In this document: one piece after another, positions 17,430 through 26,539 of the stretch | How positions within the stretch are numbered: the first letter of the stretch is position 1 | How the letters are laid out: each line of letters begins with the position of its first letter | Source of the DNA: Austwickia sp. TVS 96-490-7B | GTDB lineage: Bacteria > Actinomycetota > Actinomycetes > Actinomycetales > Dermatophilaceae | NCBI RefSeq assembly: GCF_019331795.1 | Contig: NZ_JAHPZL010000024.1 | Location: 1-62,476 of the forward strand | DNA length: 62,476 nt | Reading direction: 5' to 3' | Notes under the pieces: model-generated | Seen by the model: only the letters and a program-made list of their open reading frames with translations | Told to the model about the DNA's origin: nothing | Database searches by the model: none | Program-made: the position numbers and the translations under genes

Positions 17430-18709
17430 CAGAGGATCCCCAGAGCCCGAAGCACCTCGGGACGGGAGACGTCCGGCAGCCCTCCGAAGCGCCCACTGAG
17501 GTAGCTGTTTTCAAGGTTTCTCGACTGCCGCACGAGACCGCCCGCAAAATCCGAAAGAGGCCCGAACTTGGTCGCACCACTCGCGTCCTTCTGCGCGAGC
17601 CACACCTCATCACGTTTGAGATCGTTGAGCAGGTTGGTGTCGTGCGTGGTGAAGATGAGTTGGGCGCCGTGCGGATTGGACCCCTGGCCTTGGAAAAGCT
17701 CAACCACTTTCGCCGTCAGTATCGGATGGAGGCTGGCGTCGAGTTCGTCGATGAGGACCACCGACCCTGTGTCAAGCGCTCGCAGTACAGGGCCGATGAG
17801 TTGGAACCAGGTCTGCGTTCCGGCCGACTCTTCCATGAAGTCCAGGGGCATCATCTGCCCGTCCGCCTCGTGCAAGAGATACACCGACTTCCGCAGCCAC
17901 GGAGTGCGTGTAGATGCCAAGTCGTCCTGCGGACTCTGTTCGGTCTCGATCTCGACGTCAGCGATACCCAGATCAGCGAGGCGGAGTAGCGATATAGCAC
18001 GATCCCTACGCATCTGCGCGATCGACTGCTGTTCGTACTCAGGGTCGAGATGGGGTTGATCGTCGTAAACCCCGGCCTCGAACAGCCGCATCGTCGTCCA
18101 CGGAATGATGTCGCGCATCCGACTGGCACGCAAAGGCCGTCCGAGCGTGACCATGTTGATGACGGCGGCGGCGAAGGTCCCAGTCAGGGGCTCGTTGAAC
18201 CGTCGCATGATGGACAGCGCCAACGACCGCTCCGTCAGCATCGCTCTCGTGCCCGACAGCTCACCGAGCCCCCGCTGGAGCGAGAGTTCGTGTCCGTCCC
18301 GCTCGAAGATCTTCCGGCGCCGCCCTGTGGGGTAGTGATAGAGGGCTTCGTAGGTCACTTTCTGGCGCCCGACGTCGAGAAGGTACTCGAACCGCACGCC
18401 GTCAATTTCCATCTCCAGCGCGAAGGACGAGTCGGATCCGGCTATCGCCCCGAAGGCGAAGGGCTCGACCGGGATGTCATCCTCCCACGCACGCAGGGAG
18501 TTATGGACTGCATGGCAAAGCCACTGCAAGGCCCGCAGCATGTTGGACTTTCCCGACGCGTTGGGCCCATAAATCGCTGCCACGGGGAGGAGCGAGACAC
18601 CCATCGTCGGCTTCTCACGCACAGTCCCACGGTCGTCCACCGCGACCATGGACAACTCCACAGGCTCGCGGATGGAACGGAAGTTCTCGACCTCGAACCG
18701 GATCAGCAT
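17429..18709 (-). CDS. rloA: RloA-like AAA ATPase (AbiL-type anti-phage pair)
   Basis: An ATPase of the AAA_15/AAA_21 OLD-like group, 426 residues. Seen: FRSIREP near the N-terminus, Walker A YGPNASGKSNML (about residues 48-59), a long insert, signature-like ESAGTQ, Walker B SVVLIDELDASLHP and FTTHDTNLL with the H-loop histidine. It probably senses infection and controls RloB, whose gene overlaps its stop codon. ATG 18709 with AGGTGAG upstream is preferred to the GTG at 18718. The pair stands among decayed fragments, as expected for a mobile defence module. Confidence 0.9.
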   Translation of the reverse strand: MLIRFEVENFRSIREPVELSMVAVDDRGTVREKPTMGVSLLPVAAIYGPNASGKSNMLRALQWLCHAVHNSLRAWEDDIPVEPFAFGAIAGSDSSFALEMEIDGVRFEYLLDVGRQKVTYEALYHYPTGRRRKIFERDGHELSLQRGLGELSGTRAMLTERSLALSIMRRFNEPLTGTFAAAVINMVTLGRPLRASRMRDIIPWTTMRLFEAGVYDDQPHLDPEYEQQSIAQMRRDRAISLLRLADLGIADVEIETEQSPQDDLASTRTPWLRKSVYLLHEADGQMMPLDFMEESAGTQTWFQLIGPVLRALDTGSVVLIDELDASLHPILTAKVVELFQGQGSNPHGAQLIFTTHDTNLLNDLKRDEVWLAQKDASGATKFGPLSDFAGGLVRQSRNLENSYLSGRFGGLPDVSRPEVLRALGIL

Positions 18710-18864
18710 GGCACTCACCTACAATTTGATACCGAATTTTGTCTCAATGGTACGGAATAGACCTCAAAACTGCGGCGATACCGCCAGCTAAGGCGCAGAG
18801 CGCGTGCACGTCATGACGACCCGACCATGCCCGCGGCCTCCGGCGCTGCAAAGGATGGCAGGGG

Positions 18865-19110
18865 CTACACATACTGAGACCGACGTCTGGGCAGAGCAGC
18901 TGCCGAGATGTGCCCTGGCAACACTCGACGTAGAGCCCGCTGGGCAGCCGGACTCTGCGTTCGTTCATTGGTCCCCACTGCTCGCTGCGAACGAGGCGCC
19001 CGTCCGGGCAGGTCGCGGCGATGAAGTCGGGCGATCGCAGGTGCGCTTGGGCTTCGTCGGTGAGGACGACGAGGTCGACGTCGCTGGCCATCCGCCGCCG
19101 TCCACAGCAC
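18865..19110 (-). pseudogene. Degraded nucleotidyltransferase fragment
   Basis: Minus-strand text contains ASDVDLVVLTDEA and, about 40 codons later, WGPMNERRVRLPSGLYVEC. Together these recall the active-site Asp-x-Asp and the following strand of small polymerase-beta-like nucleotidyltransferases. The glycine-serine motif that should precede it is only visible in another frame (around 19110-19140), and the C-terminal half breaks down, so the gene is no longer intact. Low certainty on the family. Confidence 0.4.
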
Positions 19111-19365
19111 CCCCCCCGCTGCCTTCGGCGTGTCGGCAGCAGCCAGCCCTGTCGAATGACTCGATGGTGCGGTGGCGAATGCTGACCTGCACGTTCTTCT
19201 TGGGGTAGGCGTACGCCCACTGGTCTACAAGCCACGTGCGTAGGTAGTGGCCGTCGGCGCGCGGGACCGCTCGGTGAGCCACCCACGGCGTCGATATGGG
19301 CAGCTTGCAGCGGAGAGTTTGCGTTGATCTCCTCGCGAGCCGTTGACAGCTGACACAAAATCGTC

Positions 19366-20577
19366 TCAGGTCGTCGCGAGGAGATATTTCCCGAAATGCG
19401 GCACCGTGAACGCGATGCGGCCACGTTCTCCGGAGTAGATCAAGCCTTTTTTCATCAGTCCGTCTCGTGCTGGTGACAGCGATTGGGGTTTGCGGCCGAG
19501 GTGGTCGGCGACGCGGGCGGTAGGGACGGCGGCGGTGTCGTCGAGTTCTTCACCTGCGGCGCGCATGGTGTCGGCGACGTCGGCGATGGCGCGCAGGTAT
19601 TCGCGTTCTCCTGGGGTGGCGCGTTCGTAGCGGGAGCCGAAGAATCCGACGGCGAGTTCTTGTTCGGCTTCGGGTGAGGCGACGGCGACGTCGGCGGCGG
19701 TGATGGGTGAGGTGGGCGCGGCGTCCCAGGCGACTTTGCCGTAGGCCTGGATGAAGTAGGGGTAGCCGCCAGTGGCACGGTAGAGCGCGTCGAGGGCGTC
19801 GTCGGTGAAGGCTGCGCCTTCTTCGCGGGCGGGGACTTGGAGGGCTGCTTCGGCGGAGCTGCGGTCGAGTCGGTCAATCCGGGAGTAGCGGAACAGCCTC
19901 TCGGAGTAGGACTTTGATGCGGAGAGGACAGCGGGCAGGTGGGGTAGTCCGGCTCCGACCACGACGACGGGTAGCCCGTTTTGAGAGATTTCGTGGAAGG
20001 CGGCACAGAGCGCGGATACGTCGTCGGGTTGGAGGTCTTGCATTTCGTCGATGAACAGAGCGACGCCGCGGCCGACGTCTTGGGCGAGTCCTCCGACGTC
20101 GGTGAGGAGTTCGACAAGGTCGATTTCGATGTCGCCGGAGTCGGCGCGGCCGGTGACGGCGGGGACGTCAATGCCGGGTTGCCAGCGGTCGCGGAGTTTT
20201 GCGGTGGCGGGGGTGTCACGCAGCGCAAACGTTTTGAGGACGCCGAGGACGTGGTCGACATCGCTTCCGCTGGGGTGAGCAAGTTCTCGTACGGCGACGT
20301 GGAGGGCGGCGCTGAGGGGGCGACGTAAGGTCTGATCGGGGCGGGCCTCGAATTTGCCGGTCCCCCAGCTGGCTCGGACAGCGGACCCGCGTAACGCGTT
20401 GAGCAGCACGGTTTTGCCGACCCCTCGGAGTCCGGTGAGGACCACTGATCGTTCGGGGCGGCCTTTGGCGATGCGTTCGATGACGACGTCGAAGGTGCGG
20501 AGTTGTTCATCGCGGCCGGCGAGTTCCGGGGGCCGTTGGCCCGCTCCGGGGGCGTACGGATTGCGAATCGGATCCAC
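19366..20577 (-). CDS. AAA+ ATPase of the ORC/archaeal-type group
   Basis: A 403-residue protein: an N-terminal segment NPYAPGAGQRPPELAGRDEQL typical of stand-alone AAA ATPases, Walker A LTGLRGVGKT (about residues 47-56), Walker B ALFIDEMQDLQ (about 173-183), a sensor region VVVGAGLPHLP, then a C-terminal winged-helix-like part (residues 330-403). Close relatives sit alone in actinobacterial genomes; the role is not established. Start GTG 20577. Four 10-bp repeats lie just upstream at 20612-20651 and may control it. Confidence 0.85.
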   Translation of the reverse strand: MDPIRNPYAPGAGQRPPELAGRDEQLRTFDVVIERIAKGRPERSVVLTGLRGVGKTVLLNALRGSAVRASWGTGKFEARPDQTLRRPLSAALHVAVRELAHPSGSDVDHVLGVLKTFALRDTPATAKLRDRWQPGIDVPAVTGRADSGDIEIDLVELLTDVGGLAQDVGRGVALFIDEMQDLQPDDVSALCAAFHEISQNGLPVVVVGAGLPHLPAVLSASKSYSERLFRYSRIDRLDRSSAEAALQVPAREEGAAFTDDALDALYRATGGYPYFIQAYGKVAWDAAPTSPITAADVAVASPEAEQELAVGFFGSRYERATPGEREYLRAIADVADTMRAAGEELDDTAAVPTARVADHLGRKPQSLSPARDGLMKKGLIYSGERGRIAFTVPHFGKYLLATT

Positions 20578-20611
20578 GTGAGGACCTTATTCGCCTTTCT
20601 AGCGCCAAATA

Positions 20612-20651
20612 CAGAGACACGCAGAGACATTCAGAGACACGCAGAGACATC
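20612..20651. repeat. Four tandem 10-bp repeats upstream of the AAA ATPase
   Basis: The unit CAGAGACAYN is repeated four times without a gap, forming two near-identical 20-bp copies (CAGAGACACGCAGAGACATT and the same with a final C). A partial fifth copy (CCAGACGG) follows. A period of 10 bp equals about one helical turn, so all copies face the same side of the DNA. The array ends 35 bp from the ATPase start and may be an operator. Confidence 0.75.
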
Positions 20652-20726
20652 CAGACGGGGTGATGACGTGAGCTGGCGCCGACCCGCACATTCCGGGCCG
20701 ACGCCAGCTCGTGGCGGTGGTGTCGA

Positions 20727-21866
20727 TCAACTCGTGATGAGGTGCACGGGCACCGTGAATTCGTCTTCAGTGCCGTCGTAATGCCGACCAGGTTTGGTGT
20801 CGTAGTCGCGGCTACGGAAGGAGTTCAGCGACGGGGAGTAGGTGTCGACGGTGAGTTCTCCTCGGCGTACGTCGAGTTGGAGGAGCCGGAGGAAACCTGC
20901 ATGGCCTTTACCGTCGTCTCCGGCGGTGTAGTCCTGGTAGTCGGCGACGAGTTCGACGACCTGATGTCCGGGGCTGCCTGCGTCGGTGCGGACGTTGCGG
21001 CCAACGCCGTGTTCGTGGCCGGAAAGCACGAGGAAGACGTTGCGGTGCGGGTCAACGACTCGGTCGCGCAGGATGTGCCCGTCGTCGGACAGGGCTGCAC
21101 CTTCGCCGCTCGGTGCCGGGCCGGGCTTGAGGTAGGCGTGGGTGGCGATGATGACGTTGTGGTGTGGGCGCTTCTCGATTTCTCGGTTGGCCCATTGCAC
21201 GGCGGCGTCGGTGACGCCGTAGCCGAGGTTGATCACGGCGAAGTCGGCTCCGCCGGCGGTGAAGGTGTCGACGTGGTTGGTGTTGTCGCCGTCTTTCCAG
21301 GGGCCGTCGTAGTAAGGCTGGGTGGCGTTGTCACTGGCTTGGCGGTAGCGCTGCGGACCGAAGTGCTGGTTGTAGAGCGATGGGTCTTTGCCGCGCCGGT
21401 TGTCGTGGTTGCCGGGGAGGACTCCGTTGGGCATGCCAGCGTCGTCGAGGATCTGCTGCGCTTGGGAGGCGTGCGGGAATTCGGCCCGGGCGGCGAGAGG
21501 GTTCCACGAGTTGTAGCTGTCGATGATGTCGCCGGTGTGGCTGGTGTAGGCGATTTTGCGGCTGTCGGCGTTGTTGACGATCCACTGGGAGATGCCGTCG
21601 TAGATCTGCTGACAGCGGTCACGTTGTCCTGAGGTCGCGGCAGACGCCGCGCATTGGGAGAGGTACTGGGTGTCAGTGAAGTGCGCGATGGCCAGGTCGT
21701 AGGTGTCCGGGTCGCGGAACTGGCCGTCGACCTCGCCAGCACTGGCCCGGGTGGGGCGTGGCGTGTCGGCGTGAGCGGCGGTGTCGGCGTGAGCGGCGGT
21801 GTCGGCGTGGCAGGGTGCGGTCGCGGCGAGGGTGAGGGCGGCGACGGCGATGGGGAGATAACGCAT
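20727..21866 (-). CDS. Secreted calcineurin-like metallophosphoesterase
   Basis: An exported enzyme of about 379 residues. A signal peptide (MRYLPIAVAALTLAATAPCHA) is followed by a short HADTA repeat. The metal-binding motifs are in order: DTQY, TGDIID, PGNHDN, a His in ATHAY, and SGHEHG. The family hydrolyses phosphate mono- or diesters outside the cell. ATG 21866 is chosen since the signal peptide begins there; a GTG nine bases upstream is possible. The HADTA segment comes from a 15-bp tandem DNA repeat (21765-21810). Confidence 0.9.
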   Translation of the reverse strand: MRYLPIAVAALTLAATAPCHADTAAHADTAAHADTPRPTRASAGEVDGQFRDPDTYDLAIAHFTDTQYLSQCAASAATSGQRDRCQQIYDGISQWIVNNADSRKIAYTSHTGDIIDSYNSWNPLAARAEFPHASQAQQILDDAGMPNGVLPGNHDNRRGKDPSLYNQHFGPQRYRQASDNATQPYYDGPWKDGDNTNHVDTFTAGGADFAVINLGYGVTDAAVQWANREIEKRPHHNVIIATHAYLKPGPAPSGEGAALSDDGHILRDRVVDPHRNVFLVLSGHEHGVGRNVRTDAGSPGHQVVELVADYQDYTAGDDGKGHAGFLRLLQLDVRRGELTVDTYSPSLNSFRSRDYDTKPGRHYDGTEDEFTVPVHLITS

Positions 21867-21979
21867 GAGGGTCACCCCATCAAGGGGAGGCTACGTGGGG
21901 GTGGCGGATGCGTGTCGACCGACGGAACCTCTGGTGGCTTTCGTGGCGGAGCTGGACGTTCCGGGTGCGGTGGGGCAGG

Positions 21980-22327
21980 TCAGTGGATGCAGGGAGTGCC
22001 TGGTCCGTCGTGGACGAGGGGCCGGTTGCCTTGGTGCCACCCGATCATGCCGTCGGCGAGGTTGACGGCGTCGTACCCGTTGTCATTGAGGTAGGCGACA
22101 GCCCGGGCAGAGCGGTGGCCGCTGCGGCAGACGATGACCAACGGCCGCTGGTCGGGGAGGTCGTCAAGCCGGGCGTGAAGATCGCCGAGCGGGATGTGCA
22201 GGGCGTGGGGGGCGTGGCCGCGGTCCCATTCGTCGTGTTCTCGGACGTCGATGAGAACGGCGTTGTCGGGAAGGTCGTGGTGGGTGACGGTGGGCACGGT
22301 GGGGTTCATGTCCGCGGTGACGTTCAT
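21980..22327 (-). CDS. Rhodanese-like domain protein
   Basis: A single rhodanese domain of 115 residues. The first motif is VLIDVREHDEWDRGHAPHA and the active-site loop is CRSGHRSARA, with a six-residue loop starting at the catalytic Cys. Such proteins carry sulfur as persulfide in the cytoplasm. Stand-alone gene between the phosphoesterase and the APP1-like gene, with no visible operon partner. Confidence 0.93.
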   Translation of the reverse strand: MNVTADMNPTVPTVTHHDLPDNAVLIDVREHDEWDRGHAPHALHIPLGDLHARLDDLPDQRPLVIVCRSGHRSARAVAYLNDNGYDAVNLADGMIGWHQGNRPLVHDGPGTPCIH

Positions 22328-22471
22328 CTCTATATCTTGCCTGTTCAGACGGCCTTTTTCCAGGGGCTATGGCCGCGTGTCAGCGACAGCCACGATGTCG
22401 AGCGTTCTCTTCACCTCTCTAGTGATCACCCTAGAAACACCGATACGACGGCAGAAGCGGGTGGCGCCGGA

Positions 22472-23575
22472 TCATTCACCGCCGTGACGGGACAAGATCC
22501 GATCCAATTTGAGTTGCAAACCGTAGCCATCACCGGCCCGGACCACCGGGACCTCACCGTGGACGACGCGCGGCCCGAACTCCTCATTGCTGACCGGCAA
22601 ACCGTGGCTGAGGACCTGCTCGGCCGGCGTGAGCTCCCGGATCGCGATGGCCCGGACCACATCAGGTCGGTCTTGTGCGAACGACCCATAGATCTTCGGA
22701 TCGTGTTGGCCGTCGTCACCGACGAGGATCCACTGGATGTCAGGGAACTCACGGGCGAGGCGGTGCAGGTTTTCCCGTTTGTGTTCCTGCCCGGAACGGA
22801 ACCAACCAGTGTTGGTCGGACCCCAGTCCGTGAGCAGCAGCGGCCCCAACGGATAACCGTGCCGGGATAGGAAGCGCGTGAGCGTAGGAGCGGTGTTCCA
22901 CGCCCCCGTGGACAAGTAGAAGATCGGCGCACCCGGATGCGAGGACAACAAATCCCGGTAGAGCGGCGCCATCCCAGGGACGATATGGCGCGCCTGTTCG
23001 TGGCGAACAAAGGTGTTCCACGCGGCGATAAACATGCGCGGCAGCACCGTGATCATGACGGTGTCGTCGATGTCGCTGACAATGCCGTGTCGCACCTCGT
23101 CACCGATGATGACGACCGCCACATCCTGCGGGCGGCCACCACTGGGGGTGACAGTCACTTCGTGCCATCCGGGCGCAAGGCCATGATCGACCACGGTCAG
23201 ATCGACGTACCCACTGCGGTCAGTGTGAGTGCGGTGGGTGACCCCATCGATGGTGACCTCCACGTCCACACCGGTGGCCTGAGCGGTGATAAACGCGCGC
23301 CATCCTCGCCGTTCCCGAGGAGGGGCGAGGACAGTACGGGTGGTGTCATCGGCGCGAGTCTCATCGCTATCAAGGGTGTGCCGGGACAAGACCACCCGGG
23401 CGAGGACCCGCACGAACGTCGACGACCCGTATCCCGTGTGGGCAATCACCCGGGGAATCCACCCGCGAGCTTGCAGGACGCCGTTCAGTTGGCCATGCCA
23501 GGCATCTTCGAGTACGGCGGCAATATGCGGTCGGGCCATGTCCGCCAACATAGCGGCTTCGCGCAATGAGGACAT
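22472..23575 (-). CDS. APP1-type phosphatidate phosphatase domain protein
   Basis: A 367-residue protein. Residues 100-150 form a beta-rich segment; then comes HGIVSDIDDTVMIT (about 161-174) with the DxDxT HAD signature of the DUF2183/APP1 catalytic domain, followed by FYLSTGAWN, LTDWGP and VGDDGQHDPKIY, the further HAD motifs. Yeast APP1 dephosphorylates phosphatidate, and bacterial members are mostly uncharacterised. Start ATG 23575 is a choice among three near starts (23575, 23551, 23539), none with a good ribosome site. Confidence 0.9.
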   Translation of the reverse strand: MSSLREAAMLADMARPHIAAVLEDAWHGQLNGVLQARGWIPRVIAHTGYGSSTFVRVLARVVLSRHTLDSDETRADDTTRTVLAPPRERRGWRAFITAQATGVDVEVTIDGVTHRTHTDRSGYVDLTVVDHGLAPGWHEVTVTPSGGRPQDVAVVIIGDEVRHGIVSDIDDTVMITVLPRMFIAAWNTFVRHEQARHIVPGMAPLYRDLLSSHPGAPIFYLSTGAWNTAPTLTRFLSRHGYPLGPLLLTDWGPTNTGWFRSGQEHKRENLHRLAREFPDIQWILVGDDGQHDPKIYGSFAQDRPDVVRAIAIRELTPAEQVLSHGLPVSNEEFGPRVVHGEVPVVRAGDGYGLQLKLDRILSRHGGE

Positions 23576-24047
23576 CGTCGTATGGCGTTGACGGGACAGC
23601 TGTCCTCAACCTGTTAACCAACCCGCCGATTCAACGTGGTGTCCGGGGGGATCTTCCCGGGGTCATGACGGGGGAAGGAACCACCGTGACACAGGGCAGG
23701 ATGCCCGCGAGTTCGACTCGTCGGGGGTGGCGTTCAGCGTGCAGGCGGCTGGCATGAACAGGTCCGTGCGTCCAGGGCGGGAAACAACTCGTGGTCCGCG
23801 TCCGTCGCTGTGCGGACATGAGAAGTCACTGGGCCGTCACGCAGCACAACAAGCTCCTCGTACGCCGGAAACCGCTGATCCGCGGGCCTGCCGCCCGCAT
23901 CGTGCACCGATGAACCGCTCCCATGTCCGGCCCGGTCGCCCGGTAGGTGTGACCTGTCGGCACACTGTCGGCCTAGACGACGTGTGGTCCGCCCGACATG
24001 CGGGTACGGTCACCTCGACCACAGCCGTGTCGGAGGCGAGGAGCGAG
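23576..24047. other. Divergent intergenic region
   Basis: This stretch lies between the leftward APP1-like gene and the rightward YihY-like gene. It has a short G/C-rich inverted repeat near 23645-23665 and an open frame in phase with the YihY-like gene, but that part has noncoding composition. No other feature is seen. Confidence 0.5.
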
Positions 24048-25172
24048 ATGGACGACAACGAGGGCACCAGTGTGGAAAAAGCTGAGTCCGCTCCGGACCC
24101 CGACGATCCCCACAAGGTCGGTTCACCACACGAATTGACCCGCCCGTCTTGGCACTTCACTGCCAAGAAAGCGTTCCAAGCGTTCCTGGACGACCAGTGC
24201 ACCGACCAGGCCGCCGCATTGACGTACTACTCCGTGCTCGCGCTCTTCCCCGGACTGTTGGCGTTAGTGTCGCTGGTCGGCCTGTTTGGCGACGGACAAC
24301 GCACCGTCCACTCCACGATGGACATGATGGCGCGCTTCGCTCCAGCAGAGGTGCTCCAGCAAGTCCAACCCGTGATCGAGCAGATGGTGGAGACTCGCGC
24401 AGCCGGATTCGCATTGGCATTCGGTCTATTAGGTGCACTGTGGTCCGCATCGGGATATGTCGGAGCCTTCGGTCGGGCCATGAACCGGGTCTACGAGATC
24501 GACGAAGGCCGCCCGTTGTGGAAGCTACGGCCCCAACAGTTGGCGTTGACCGCTGTCATCCTGGTGGCCGTGTCTCTGGTGATGGTCGCCATGGTGATCT
24601 CCGGGCCGGTGGCCCGCACCGTGGGCGACCTCATCGGCTGGGGTGACACCGCCGCACGGGTGTGGGACATCGCCAAACTCCCGGTGATCCTGATCATCGT
24701 GCTGTTTATCGTGGCGCTGCTGTATTACGTGACACCTAATGTCCGCCAACCGAAGTTCCGCTGGATTTCGGTGGGCGCGGCCGTCGCCGTCCTCACCTGG
24801 ATCGCCTCATCAGTCGGATTGGGTTTCTACGTCAGCAACTTTGGCAGTTACAACAAGACGTACGGCGCGCTCGCCGGTGTGGTGGTGTTTTTGCTGTGGC
24901 TGTGGCTGACCAATGTGTCCTTGCTCTTTGGTGCTGAAGTGGATTCAGAGTTGGAGCGCACCCGCCAGTTGCGTTCGGGGGTCAAAGCGGAGCGGACCTT
25001 GCAACTGCCACCGAAGGACACCGCGGCCAGCGAGAAAAAGCTGGAGCAGCGGGAAGAAACGGTGGCGCAAGCTCGCCAGTTGCGCCGGGAGGCGGAAGAG
25101 GCCGGTGTGGTTCCACCGATCCCGAATGGTGAATTGCCTGGTCGTGCGGCACGGACGAGTGACGCACCCTGA
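24048..25172 (+). CDS. YihY/BrkB-family inner membrane protein
   Basis: A 374-residue membrane protein with six hydrophobic segments between about residues 55 and 300. The family marks AALTYYSVLALFPGLLAL and, in the last third, YGALAGVVVFLLWLWL plus LLFGAEVDSE are clear. The C-terminal 70 residues are charged and probably coiled (AASEKKLEQREETVAQARQL). These proteins were misnamed RNase BN; their function is unknown. ATG 24048 is preceded by GAGGAG. A rho-independent terminator follows at 25210-25250. Confidence 0.92.
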   Translation: MDDNEGTSVEKAESAPDPDDPHKVGSPHELTRPSWHFTAKKAFQAFLDDQCTDQAAALTYYSVLALFPGLLALVSLVGLFGDGQRTVHSTMDMMARFAPAEVLQQVQPVIEQMVETRAAGFALAFGLLGALWSASGYVGAFGRAMNRVYEIDEGRPLWKLRPQQLALTAVILVAVSLVMVAMVISGPVARTVGDLIGWGDTAARVWDIAKLPVILIIVLFIVALLYYVTPNVRQPKFRWISVGAAVAVLTWIASSVGLGFYVSNFGSYNKTYGALAGVVVFLLWLWLTNVSLLFGAEVDSELERTRQLRSGVKAERTLQLPPKDTAASEKKLEQREETVAQARQLRREAEEAGVVPPIPNGELPGRAARTSDAP

Positions 25173-25209
25173 TCTGAGATGTCGTCACGTGGATCTGCGG
25201 ATCCGCATC

Positions 25210-25250
25210 GCCGGCCGTGACACCTTCGGGTGGTCAGGGCCGGCTTTTTT
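25210..25250 (+). terminator. Rho-independent terminator after the YihY-like gene
   Basis: GCCGGCCGTGACACC, loop TTCG, GGTGGTCAGGGCCGGC, then six T. The stem is 14-15 bp with one bulge and a stable UUCG-type loop, a textbook terminator reading rightward. Confidence 0.88.
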
Positions 25251-25500
25251 ATGTCTCCGCTTCGAGGAGTAACTTTTTGGCTGAGGCCCCGAGCTGTTGT
25301 CGCTCAGTGTGCCGTGTCATTGCCAGACATGATGCTTCCTTCTTGTACGATCGTGTTGAACGTTCGTCCTGACGCTGCTGGGGAAAGCAGCGTCGTTCCG
25401 ACGTACGGGACTGTCCTGTGGTGAGGGGAAATGATCCACCGGGCGGAAAACATGGGGACCGTTTCATGGGGATGAGACGGTGGGGGAAGGATTCTTCGGA

Positions 25501-26187
25501 ATGTCCGTTCATCTTGCTCTTTTGGCGTTGTCATGCGCCGTGTTGGCGGCGACTGTGGCCGGTGGCGGCCTGATTGGTCTCAATAGCGACTCGCAGCGGG
25601 TGCGTCAGGTGGCTGTGGTCATCGCGACCGCCTTGGTTGTGGGCAACGCGGTATGTCTGTTGCCAGGTGCCCCGCAGTGGTATTCGGTGGCTGTGACCGC
25701 ATTGACCGCCGGTGGGCTGGCCTGGGCTGCGATGTCATGGATGGTGGCACGTCGGTCGGCGCGTCCGGTCGTCACGACGGTCACGGGTGGCCGCCCCCAG
25801 TTGACGCTCATCCCAGGCGGGTACACCCCGCAAGGCCCGGTGCCGTCGTCCACGATCCAGCCCTACGACGAGGTGGCGGCGTACGACGACAGCGAATCGT
25901 CATGGGACGAAGGGGTGCGTTGGCATCAGGCTGTGGTGCTGGCGGAGCGCGCCTGCGTGACACGTCAAGACCTGGACCAGGTGGGTCCGGTGTGGGCGCG
26001 CAGTCAAGACGTCTATGTGTCTCGGTCGGTCGGAACGTATGCCCCGCAGGCGGGTCGCCGCCGGGCAGCGGGGTCGCAGTTCTCGGCACGGGCGCATGTC
26101 GCTGGCGGTCGGGTGACGCGAGCGCAGGTGCGTTCGGCGTACGAGGATGCGCCGGTGACCTCGCGGATTCGAGGGACTCGGGCCTGA
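25501..26187 (+). CDS. Membrane-anchored hypothetical protein
   Basis: About 228 residues. Three hydrophobic segments lie in the first 85 residues (around LLALSCAVLAATVAGGGL, VAVVIATALVVGNAVCLL, YSVAVTALTAGGLAWAAM). The rest is a hydrophilic tail, acidic in the middle (YDEVAAYDDSESSWDEG) and basic towards the end. No family recognised. ATG 25501 has GGGGAAGGA nine bases upstream; a GTG at 25480 in the same frame is an alternative. It stands alone, preceded by about 250 bp of intergenic DNA behind a terminator. Confidence 0.72.
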   Translation: MSVHLALLALSCAVLAATVAGGGLIGLNSDSQRVRQVAVVIATALVVGNAVCLLPGAPQWYSVAVTALTAGGLAWAAMSWMVARRSARPVVTTVTGGRPQLTLIPGGYTPQGPVPSSTIQPYDEVAAYDDSESSWDEGVRWHQAVVLAERACVTRQDLDQVGPVWARSQDVYVSRSVGTYAPQAGRRRAAGSQFSARAHVAGGRVTRAQVRSAYEDAPVTSRIRGTRA

Positions 26188-26500
26188 GTCTCTTGGTGGA
26201 GCTGACCGGCCCTCATGATTTCGTCGCAGCCTAGGTGCTGGCGATGACCGGTCTCCTGGACGACGTGCGCGTCGGGCAGGGTGCCTTCCGATAGGCGTGC
26301 GGCATGGCCGTGGTTTGTCGGGGGGTGTGCCACGCGGGAGGGTGCGTGGTGTTTTCCCCCTCTGCGTCAGGGGGGTGCCTATGGTGGCACCTCCCTGGCG
26401 GGGGATTCTTCCTGGTGAGAGCCGCTTTTGTTGCTGGCGAGTAACGACCGTGCCAGGTGTCGAAGGACCCCCATGATGACTTCACCACGACCCACCCGGT
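26188..26500. other. Intergenic region upstream of hmp
   Basis: No gene is seen. Two short G/C-rich inverted repeats (CCCCCTCTGCGTCAGGGGG near 26355-26375 and GGTGCCTATGGTGGCACC near 26375-26395) may terminate transcription of the gene ending at 26187, though neither has a T tract. Confidence 0.4.
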
Positions 26501-26526
26501 ATTTTAAGGACTAACGTCCTCGAAAT
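26501..26526. promoter_or_regulatory. Inverted repeat just upstream of hmp
   Basis: ATTTTAAGGAC, spacer TAAC, GTCCTCGAAAT: 11-bp arms with two mismatches, ending 13 bp from the hmp start. hmp genes are commonly controlled by nitric-oxide sensors such as NsrR, but this site does not match a consensus that I can name. Candidate operator only. Confidence 0.4.
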
Positions 26527-26539
26527 CAGGGAGTCTTCG

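Noticed and set aside
20507-20689. Peptide encoded by the 10-bp repeats upstream of the AAA ATPase
   Set aside because: The frame is short, has no ribosome site and reads as a repeat artefact.
23727-24047. In-frame N-terminal extension of the YihY-like protein
   Set aside because: The extension is Arg/Pro-rich with noncoding composition, and ATG 24048 has GAGGAG.
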